From: Planctomycetota bacterium
GTDB lineage: Bacteria; Planctomycetota; Uabimicrobiia; Uabimicrobiales; Uabimicrobiaceae
Direction: 5' to 3'
Assembly (NCBI GenBank): GCA_029260735.1
Contig: JAJDCR010000111.1
Coordinates: 20,623-84,622 of the forward strand
DNA: 64,000 nt
The number at the start of each line of letters is the position of its first letter. Positions within the stretch are counted from its first letter, which is position 1. Of this stretch, positions 25,361 to 32,427 are shown in pieces. Position numbers and translations under genes: made by a program. Under the pieces are notes generated by a model that searched no databases, was not told where the DNA came from, and worked only from the letters and a program-made list of their open reading frames with translations.

Positions 25361-26566
25361 TTAGGAATCAACTTTTTCGACAAGAATATTATGTCCAAAA
25401 GCATAGCCTATTCCTGGTAAAACAAGTTCACGTAATAAAATTTTAAGAGCACTGGCAAAAGGAATTGCTAAAATCAAACCAAAAACTCCAAACAATTCCC
25501 CTCCCACTAACAATGACAAAATAACTGTAAGAGGATGCATTCCAGTTTCTTTTCCCATTATCATGGGAGTTAACAAGACACCTTCTATTCCTTCGATAAA
25601 CATATAAAGACAAAACAATCCAAGTAAAGGCCCCAAAAGAGAGCTGTCTGACTCCAAAGCTACAATGACCATATTAGGAATCAGGCCGACGATTAAAACC
25701 ATAAAAGGCACAACACTAGCAACTCCCTGAATCAATCCAAAGAGGAGAGCAAACTTTACTCCAAAAAGCTGTAAAACAGCCCATGTTAGAATAGCCTTTA
25801 TAACGCATATAAGGAGTTTACCTCGAAAAAAAGAGGAAACCGCTAAGTGAATACTCTGGAGAATTTGTCGTACTTCGTTTTTCTTTTGCTTGGGAAGATA
25901 TGAAAAGATAGTGTCACGAATGTTATTCAGGCTTCTTAAAAGAAAAAAAGTATAAACAGGAACAAATACGAGATAGGATAGTAATATAAAAAAATGCGAC
26001 CAAATTTGCTGTGCCCAAACAATAGTTTTTGGTGACTGAGCAAAAATCTTCTGGAGATTTTCTGGTTTTGATAGTTCATCAAGAATGTCACCTAAAGCTA
26101 TTTGTTTATTAGGATGTTTCGTATTCCATTCCTCTATATCTTTTTTCATCCAGGCAAGAATGACATTAACATAGGAGGGATCATACTTGCCATCACTATC
26201 AAGATCTCTTACAACAGTCTCTTTTTCATCAGCAATATTATTTTTATTTTCATCTAAAAAACTATCACCAACAAAAGTTTTTTGATAAAGAATAGAAACT
26301 TCATCACCTATTAAAGGCACAATGACGAGAAAACTAAAAGAAAGAGCGGCCATTAAAAGAACATAAATACAAGAGATTGTCGTTACTCTGCCAATTCCCC
26401 ATTTTTCAATTTTATTCACTGCTGGATTAGCAATATAAGCGAGTAAAAGAGAAAGTAGTAGCGGATTAAAAATAGATCGAAGGTGATAGGCAAGAACTAC
26501 CACTGATAAGAATAAAATTCCAAAAAAAACCTGTAAACTTCTTTTCTTTAAAAGATCTGCTTGCAT
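25361..26566 (-). CDS. AI-2E family (PerM-like) membrane permease
   Basis: Encodes 401 residues with about eight hydrophobic segments. The C-terminal half has the family pattern FGLIQGVASVVPFMVLIVGLIP (in parts: FGLIQGVASVVPF), GIEGVLLTPMIMGKETGMHPL and LLVGGELFGVFGLILAIPFA. These proteins are called AI-2E transporters after TqsA, but many export other solutes. The segment between the second and third hydrophobic blocks is odd. It carries two Asp-rich loops, DENKNNIADE (105-114) and DLDSDGKYD (121-129), that look like calcium-binding dockerin or EF-hand loops. The rest of that loop is predicted to be extracytoplasmic. Confidence 0.88.
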   Translation of the reverse strand: MQADLLKKRSLQVFFGILFLSVVVLAYHLRSIFNPLLLSLLLAYIANPAVNKIEKWGIGRVTTISCIYVLLMAALSFSFLVIVPLIGDEVSILYQKTFVGDSFLDENKNNIADEKETVVRDLDSDGKYDPSYVNVILAWMKKDIEEWNTKHPNKQIALGDILDELSKPENLQKIFAQSPKTIVWAQQIWSHFFILLSYLVFVPVYTFFLLRSLNNIRDTIFSYLPKQKKNEVRQILQSIHLAVSSFFRGKLLICVIKAILTWAVLQLFGVKFALLFGLIQGVASVVPFMVLIVGLIPNMVIVALESDSSLLGPLLGLFCLYMFIEGIEGVLLTPMIMGKETGMHPLTVILSLLVGGELFGVFGLILAIPFASALKILLRELVLPGIGYAFGHNILVEKVDS

Positions 26567-26839
26567 TCGTTTTTCCCACTAGATTTGCTTAGGTACTTTT
26601 TTACGTAGAACCCTGTTAAGTATTTCTCATGTATATTTTTTATACATTCTACTGGATATTTATAGCCATCACAAGTAATTTTTAAAACCAAGCTAAACAT
26701 GCAGAGAAAGCTATCATTTATTTTACTCTCATTTTTTTTATTTTTTCAGGCAAAGTTTTCAAAACATACTGGCATTCCCCTAATAGAAAAATATAATAGA
26801 GAGCTAAAGTATGGATTTCTTAAACATAAAGGTTCATTG

Positions 26840-27487
26840 ATGAAAAAAATTCCTGACTCAACAGAAAAAAAACTAATTGATTGTATTTTCAAATACAGAG
26901 AGGCTTTGAGTCATAAAAAATACTTAAGCGTACCAGAAAGAGAGGCAGATCGTCAAAGCCTCAATGATTTGTATGAAACTTTATCTAGCCTAAAGCAAAA
27001 GGTTTTGGATTCAAAATGCTATCTACAGTTTGGTGAAATTCAAAAGGAACAAACCGCTCGTCTTCTAGCTGATGAAACTACTCCTGAACAAAGAACCGAA
27101 ATGCTTGCTTATGTCTTAAGATGTCTATGTCATCCTGTTGTTCATTTTCACGGGCGATCTTCCATCAATAATTACCCCGAACGTAAAGAGATGGCTTTAG
27201 AAGAGGCAGAACCCGAGTTTACGAGTTTTTCAGAAGCTAACAGGCCCCAAACTCTCTGCACCTTCAAAACACGGCCCATTTCTTACGAAGAGCTGGAAGC
27301 TTCACGAGAAAAACTTCGCCAATTTATAAAAAAAGAAACCTCTCCCCAAAGCTGGTCCTCGCTTTCTATTAACGAAGCTGAAATTCTCTCCCAACTAGCT
27401 GCTGATGGACAAGCTAAAATACCCATAGAGGTACACGATTCAGCTCCCTCCAATTATCCGGTAGCAATTGTTTTGAAGGAGTCTTAA
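26840..27487 (+). CDS. Hypothetical protein upstream of the ECF sigma operon
   Basis: The start ATG 26840 (MKKIPDST) is preferred because AAAGG lies seven bases upstream. An upstream ATG at 26699 would add 47 residues including a hydrophobic stretch (LSFILLSFFLFF) but has no Shine-Dalgarno. The shorter product has 215 residues and is mostly helical and soluble, with a His/Cys patch (LRCLCHPVVHFHGR). No domain is recognised. It is three bases from the next gene, so it is the first member of a small operon leading to the sigma factor. Confidence 0.7.
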   Translation: MKKIPDSTEKKLIDCIFKYREALSHKKYLSVPEREADRQSLNDLYETLSSLKQKVLDSKCYLQFGEIQKEQTARLLADETTPEQRTEMLAYVLRCLCHPVVHFHGRSSINNYPERKEMALEEAEPEFTSFSEANRPQTLCTFKTRPISYEELEASREKLRQFIKKETSPQSWSSLSINEAEILSQLAADGQAKIPIEVHDSAPSNYPVAIVLKES

Positions 27488-27490
27488 TTT

Positions 27491-28024
27491 ATGGAGGAAA
27501 CACTTCAAGAGCTATTTCTTGCCTTAAGCACAAGATGGCGGCAAAAGGACGATAACTTGGCCATCGGAATGAGTCAAAATAAACTACTACAGGCCTTAGA
27601 AATAGATAAAAATAACTTAGAAAAACTTCTCCAAGAACTTAAAGCCAAAATAGCATTTCTAGGTTTAGAACTCGTGGAATACCTTTACAAAGGTGAGCTT
27701 TGGTACTCCATCCGTGCTAACTATTGTTGTCCAAGCGAAATAAAAAAAGAAGAAGAAGCCACTCTCGCGATCATCATTGGCTCTTTAGAAAAAATGAAAA
27801 ATCCAAATTCTGCGGAAGTTTCTATACAACAAATTAAAAAAAAGCTTGTCAGCGGAAAATATCTTTCCGAGTACCAATTCGATCGAGTCATAAAAAACCT
27901 GGAATATCTTGGATACATTAAAAAAGGACGTAAAGGTGTTTCATATTCTCCTAGAACTTTGATCGAATTCTCCGAAGAAGCAAGAAAACATATTGCTCAA
28001 GAGTCGCAAAAATTAATTTTTTAG
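27491..28024 (+). CDS. Winged-helix-like protein
   Basis: Encodes 177 residues with AAGGAG about ten bases before the ATG. Two helix-rich halves each look like a winged helix. The first ends in a beta-wing (LGLELVEYLYKGELWYSI); the second ends in a helix-turn-helix and wing (SEYQFDRVIKNLEYLGYIKKGRKGVSYSP). Paired winged helices of this type occur in ScpB, MukE and Nse/MAGE proteins, but the likeness is only structural by eye. It lies between the preceding unknown gene and the ECF sigma gene. Confidence 0.65.
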   Translation: MEETLQELFLALSTRWRQKDDNLAIGMSQNKLLQALEIDKNNLEKLLQELKAKIAFLGLELVEYLYKGELWYSIRANYCCPSEIKKEEEATLAIIIGSLEKMKNPNSAEVSIQQIKKKLVSGKYLSEYQFDRVIKNLEYLGYIKKGRKGVSYSPRTLIEFSEEARKHIAQESQKLIF

Positions 28025-28034
28025 GAAAGACTAT

Positions 28035-28625
28035 ATGACTGGGGCAAACGGCAACAAGGATGAAGATTACAAATGGGTGCAAGAGTTTAAACAGGGAAAC
28101 GAGGAAGCCTTTAACCAACTTGTCATAAAATACCAAGATCGTATTTTTAATACGATTTCACGCTTAACAAACGATTTAGAAATGGCCAAGGATTTAACCC
28201 AAGAAACTTTCATCAATGCCTACAGAGGGCTAGCAAATTTTAGAGAAACCGCCACTTTTTTCACTTGGTTGTTTCGCATTAGCTTAAACATTGCCAAGAG
28301 CTCTCACAGGCAACAAGCACGTAGAAAAAAAACATTCTCTCTTTACCAATCTACTCCCGGCGAAGAAGAAACCATTTCCCTAGAACCTTTGTCTAGAGAA
28401 GATGATCCCGCAATTTCCTTGGAAAAAAAAGAACAAGAAAAAATAGTTCAAGAAGCCATTGCCAGCTTAGAAGAACCTTTTAAGTCCATCCTTGTTCTTC
28501 GCGATATCGAGCAAGTTAGTTATGAAGATATATCAAGTATTTTAGATTGCCCAATAGGAACAGTCCGTTCGCGTATCCATCGTGCTCGTCTCATGATGAA
28601 AGAAAAACTTATTAAATTACTTTAA
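28035..28625 (+). CDS. ECF-type RNA polymerase sigma factor
   Basis: Encodes 196 residues with TAGGA upstream of the ATG. Sigma region 2 includes FNQLVIKYQDRIFN, AKDLTQETFINAYRGL and FFTWLFRISLNIA. A linker of about 50 residues precedes region 4, with LEEPFKSILVLRDIEQVSYEDISSIL and IGTVRSRIHRAR. It is a classical extracytoplasmic-function sigma factor. The gene is followed, after a 230-bp gap with an ECF-like promoter, by a zinc-binding anti-sigma gene, the usual pairing. Confidence 0.95.
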   Translation: MTGANGNKDEDYKWVQEFKQGNEEAFNQLVIKYQDRIFNTISRLTNDLEMAKDLTQETFINAYRGLANFRETATFFTWLFRISLNIAKSSHRQQARRKKTFSLYQSTPGEEETISLEPLSREDDPAISLEKKEQEKIVQEAIASLEEPFKSILVLRDIEQVSYEDISSILDCPIGTVRSRIHRARLMMKEKLIKLL

Positions 28626-28716
28626 GGCATCTAAAAGAAACAAAAAGAAATAGGATTTCCCCAAAGAAATATCCTCTACAACAAAATAGGCTTTTTAAAC
28701 TCCTAAAAATTTTTTG

Positions 28717-28744
28717 GGAACTTTTTACTAGGATGAATCGACTA
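28717..28744 (+). promoter_or_regulatory. Putative ECF-dependent promoter
   Basis: GGAACT (28717-28722) and CGACTA (28739-28744) are 16 bases apart. The GGAAC -35 box and this spacing are typical for ECF sigma factors. The site lies between the sigma gene and the anti-sigma gene, so it could drive the anti-sigma/ThDP-enzyme pair. The assignment rests on the motif only. Confidence 0.45.
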
Positions 28745-28856
28745 AGAGAAAAGCAGCGGACTGCTTTTGTAATTGAGAAACTAAAAACTTGCTAGGTTTC
28801 TCGTTCAAATTCAAAAATAGTAAAAGTACATATCCAGGGGTTTGAAAGAAAATAAT

Positions 28857-30335
28857 ATGCAATGTCAAGAATGTCTATCTCGGTTATCTGAATACTTAGA
28901 TCAAAAGATGGACTCTCGAATAGATCCAGGTCTTCATGAGCACTTAGAAGATTGTTCTAATTGCCAAGAAGAGTTTAGATTACTTGAGAGAACTGTTCAG
29001 TTGATTAGAGATCTGCCTCCACTGGCTGTCCCTCTAGATCTAAGAGCTAATATTCAGAACAAAATCCAAAAAGAAAAAAATCACCGGTGGCAATGGTACA
29101 AAGCCTCCACCTTTGGCTTAGCTCTAGCAGCAGGGCTTTTGCTTCTGCTTGTCATTTGGCCTCGTTTTTCTCGTCTAAACACTTCAGAGTCTTCTGTTGC
29201 AAATACGGAAAGCCAGATTTCTTTAGAAAAAAAGATGAAGTCTCCTGTTGTCGCCAAAGCAGCAAAGGCTAAGGAATCTCAGCCAGAAAAATTTTTATCG
29301 AAAAAAATGGAAAAAAGAAGACAGAGCTTAGGTGCTCTAGAAGAGCGAAAAGATCAACTTTTCAGAGACGAGCCAACCTCTGCTCCATATAGTTTTGATG
29401 CTGGCGAAACTTTAGCAGAAGAAGATCTAAAATTAGATGTTGCAGGGCCAGAAGAAAACACTATGGTCATGCAAGAAGCTATCATCGTGGAAGAAGATCT
29501 TTCATCGGATGACTACGCTGACGAAGGAGTTGAGAAGGAGGCTGAAAAAATTTACGAAAAAGCAGAAGACGGAGCTTTTTTAGCAAGAAATGAAAAAAAA
29601 GAAAATCTTGGACGTCGTTTTCCTGGCGAAAACACCAGAGAACTCTTGGAATCTGGAAAAACAGACCAAGATACTCTTTCAGATAAAAAAGAGCCCACAA
29701 AAACATTAGCTAAAAATAATCCTGTGACAGAAAATAAAGCCAATAAGTCTAACTTAACAAAGGAAACCGCTTCCCGTTTAAAGGAAATTATGCAATCTGT
29801 CTTTGGAAATGGACAAGCAAAAGAGAAGGCTGGCAAACAAGCTGATTATCTTTCTTCCTCTTCTGCTAAAAAAGAGTTGTATTACACAATCGAATATCAA
29901 AAAGAAAAGAAAAGTGAAGAGGAACCAGATTTAGTCTGCACGATTGTCGCTTCTGATTTAGCTCAAGCGAAAAAGTGGATAACGGAAGCTTTGCCTGTGG
30001 AAAAAATTCTTTCTAAAAAAGAAAATGAAGAAGAAAATGAAGAAAAAAAGCCGATTCATCGAGTAACTTTCCCCGAAAATGGACAAGAGCTACCTTTGGA
30101 TAATTCGGATAATAAAGTTTCTTCTGTCAGTTCTTTGTTCGTTTGGAAAAAACACTTACAAGAACATCAATGGCGCAATTTCATTTCATCAATGAAGGCA
30201 AAAAAAGGAACCTACCTAACAGATACATCCAAGTTTAGCCAGGATAACTTTCCAGAAAAAGGGCTAAATGTAAAAATTATATTGATTCAAAAAAACACAG
30301 AATTGCTTAAGGAAAGTAATACAAAGAAGGAGTAA
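28857..30335 (+). CDS. Zinc-binding anti-sigma factor with long extracytoplasmic tail
   Basis: The start ATG 28857 (MQCQECLSRL) is chosen; a TTG five codons upstream is an alternative. The product has 492 residues. The N-terminus is a ZAS domain with His29-x3-Cys33-x2-Cys36. One membrane helix (about 79-100) follows, then a very charged Glu/Lys region and a more ordered C-terminal domain of about 150 residues (YYTIEYQKEK ... VKIILIQKN). It presumably holds the preceding ECF sigma factor at the membrane and senses an envelope signal. The tail is long compared with most anti-sigma factors. Confidence 0.88.
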   Translation: MQCQECLSRLSEYLDQKMDSRIDPGLHEHLEDCSNCQEEFRLLERTVQLIRDLPPLAVPLDLRANIQNKIQKEKNHRWQWYKASTFGLALAAGLLLLLVIWPRFSRLNTSESSVANTESQISLEKKMKSPVVAKAAKAKESQPEKFLSKKMEKRRQSLGALEERKDQLFRDEPTSAPYSFDAGETLAEEDLKLDVAGPEENTMVMQEAIIVEEDLSSDDYADEGVEKEAEKIYEKAEDGAFLARNEKKENLGRRFPGENTRELLESGKTDQDTLSDKKEPTKTLAKNNPVTENKANKSNLTKETASRLKEIMQSVFGNGQAKEKAGKQADYLSSSSAKKELYYTIEYQKEKKSEEEPDLVCTIVASDLAQAKKWITEALPVEKILSKKENEEENEEKKPIHRVTFPENGQELPLDNSDNKVSSVSSLFVWKKHLQEHQWRNFISSMKAKKGTYLTDTSKFSQDNFPEKGLNVKIILIQKNTELLKESNTKKE

Positions 30336-30337
30336 TA

Positions 30338-32071
30338 ATGAAAAAGACAGGAGCTTGGCTGGCCGTTTATGCTTTAGAACAAGTGGGAGTAAAATACACT
30401 TTTGGTATCCCTGGAGTTCACACCACTGAAATTTACGATGCCCTAAACTCGTCAACTCAAATCCAGCCTACTCTGGTCACTCATGAAGGATCAGGCTCTT
30501 TTATGGCAGACGCCATTAGTAGAACATCTGGCTCTATTGGAACCATTGTTGTGGTTCCTGCCGCAGGCGTTACTCATGCCATGAGCGGAATAGGAGAAGC
30601 CTTTTTAGATGGTATCCCCATGCTTGTTATTACGGGAGGAACCCGAAAAGACACCGGTCGATCTTACCAACTGCACGAACTAGATCAAAAAAAATTAGTC
30701 GCTGCTGTTACAAAAAACGCTTTTGTTATCGAAAAGCACGAAGATATTATTCCCACTATTTTTGAAGCTTACGATATTGCCACCAGTGGAGAACCAGGCC
30801 CTGTCTTCATAGAAATTCCCGCGGAACTGCAATTATTTCAAGCAGAGATAGACCACCTCCCCACCTATCAACATCTCTCGACCACCAGTGTAAAACAAGA
30901 AGAGAAAATCCAATCGGCCATTGAGATGCTAAAAAACTCAGAAAAGCCAGGAATTTATCTTGGCTGGGGAGCTGTTGATGCTCACGAACAAAGTATCGCC
31001 CTTGCCGAGCTACTAGAAGCGCCTGTGGCAACCACCCTCCAAGGAATCAGCTCTTTTCCTGCGAACCATCCCTTACACACAGGAATGGGATTTGGCCCCT
31101 GCTCTGTTCCTGCTGGTGAAAAAGCCTTTGAAGATTGCGACTGTCTCCTTGCGGTAGGAGTCCGTTTTTCGGAGCTAGCAACAGGCAGTTACAGTTTACC
31201 TGTTCCAGAGAATCTAATTCATGTTGATATAAATTCTGATGTTTTTGATAAAAATTATCCTTCTAAAGTATCTATCACCGGAGACGCGAGCGAAGTTTTT
31301 AAATCCATTCTCAATACATTTCCCAAAGAATGGAAAAGCAAAAGAGAAATGGGCCCCCTCCGCCAACTCATCGCAGAAGAAAAAAAGAAATATAAAAATG
31401 AATGGTGCAAAAACATAAACGAAAAACTTGTGAGCCCCGGAAACTTTTTTAAGGCACTGCGCGAAAAACTCACCGACGACGCTTTCCTCCTAACCGACGA
31501 TGGCAACCACACTTTTCTCGCAGCAGAGCAATTCCCTGTTCACCAAGCCCGTCGTTTTGTCTCTCCCACAGATTTTAACTGCATGGGCTACTGTGTTCCC
31601 GCCACCATTGCAACCAAGCTAGCTAACCCCGAAAAGCAAGTCGTAGGAATCGTCGGCGACGGAGCTTTTTTAATGACCTGTATGGAAATCATCACCGCAA
31701 GTTCCTTAAACCTAGGAGCTATTTTTTGCGTTTTCCACGACGGAGAGTTAGGGCAAATCTCCCAGTTCCAAAAAATTCCCCTCAATCGAAAAACCTGCAC
31801 CATACTAGGGGATATTAAACTCGAAGGAGTGGCTACAGCCACAGGCGCCGCTTATATCGATCTAACTAACGACAAGGAAATAGACAGAGTTCTCGACGAA
31901 GCCCTTAAAATTTCCTCTAAAGGCCAGCCTGTTATAGTAGATGTCCGAATCGATTACAGCCGCAAAAGCCGCCTCACCACAGGCGTAGTCAAGGCTAACC
32001 TGGCTCGTTTTCCTCTAGGGGAGAAGGTTCGGTTTATCGGGCGGGCGGTTAAGCGGAAGGTTACTGGGTAG
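30338..32071 (+). CDS. ThDP-dependent enzyme, acetolactate-synthase-like
   Basis: Encodes 577 residues, the usual size. The N-terminal PYR domain has GVKYTFGIPG and the catalytic-Glu motif THEGSGSFMADAISR. The middle domain has a FAD/ThDP-type fold, and the C-terminal PP domain has GYCVPATIATKLA and VGIVGDGAFLM. The usual Asn-Asn after GDG is replaced by an FHDGELG segment. It could be acetolactate synthase, a related decarboxylase or oxalyl/sulfopyruvate-type enzyme; no regulatory subunit gene is adjacent. It follows the anti-sigma gene by two bases with AAGGAG upstream, so it may belong to the sigma regulon. Confidence 0.85.
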   Translation: MKKTGAWLAVYALEQVGVKYTFGIPGVHTTEIYDALNSSTQIQPTLVTHEGSGSFMADAISRTSGSIGTIVVVPAAGVTHAMSGIGEAFLDGIPMLVITGGTRKDTGRSYQLHELDQKKLVAAVTKNAFVIEKHEDIIPTIFEAYDIATSGEPGPVFIEIPAELQLFQAEIDHLPTYQHLSTTSVKQEEKIQSAIEMLKNSEKPGIYLGWGAVDAHEQSIALAELLEAPVATTLQGISSFPANHPLHTGMGFGPCSVPAGEKAFEDCDCLLAVGVRFSELATGSYSLPVPENLIHVDINSDVFDKNYPSKVSITGDASEVFKSILNTFPKEWKSKREMGPLRQLIAEEKKKYKNEWCKNINEKLVSPGNFFKALREKLTDDAFLLTDDGNHTFLAAEQFPVHQARRFVSPTDFNCMGYCVPATIATKLANPEKQVVGIVGDGAFLMTCMEIITASSLNLGAIFCVFHDGELGQISQFQKIPLNRKTCTILGDIKLEGVATATGAAYIDLTNDKEIDRVLDEALKISSKGQPVIVDVRIDYSRKSRLTTGVVKANLARFPLGEKVRFIGRAVKRKVTG

Positions 32072-32427
32072 TCTACCTAAAACGTTCCTATCTCTAAATG
32101 CTATTTTAGGGTGGAGGGCTTTGGCTCCTGCCGAGCAGGAGATGTGCTTTGGCACTTGATATTGTGATCTTCGCACATCCCCGGCGCGGCAGGAGCACCC
32201 GCGAGATAAAACGTTTTTCCAAGTATGAAACCTATGATCCAGTGGATGTGCTTTAAATACCATCAGGAACAAAGCACATCCCCTGTTCGGCAGGAGCCTC
32301 ACCCTCCAGGGAACATGGTGCTTAGAACGGTTTTCGATCATCTTTTTCAAAAGCGGTTTCAGATAAGCCTTGCCTCCAGGGAATATAGTGCTTAGAACGA
32401 TTTTTGCATAATTCCCCCTCAAACCTC
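32072..32427. repeat. Cluster of palindromic GCACATC/CGGCAGGAGC repeats
   Basis: Arms of about 37 bases at 32113-32150 and 32271-32307 are near-perfect inverse copies (GGCTCCTGCCG and GATGTGCTTT shared). Two further GCACATC half-sites, at 32173 and 32244 (inverted), nest inside. Two direct copies of a 32-base unit starting CCTCCAGGGAA and ending TTAGAACG lie at 32303 and 32373, 70 bases apart. No ORF in the gap is convincing. The base composition is richer in G+C than the flanks, which suggests a REP/BIME-like element. Confidence 0.65.

Noticed and set aside
26699..26839. An extended start giving a secreted form of the protein at 26840
   Set aside because: The extension has a hydrophobic run but no Shine-Dalgarno, and the remaining protein has no secreted character.
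32015..32422. A 135-codon minus-strand frame across the end of the ThDP gene and the repeat cluster
   Set aside because: It overlaps a well-supported gene, lies mostly in palindromic repeats, and its translation has no recognisable or protein-like features.
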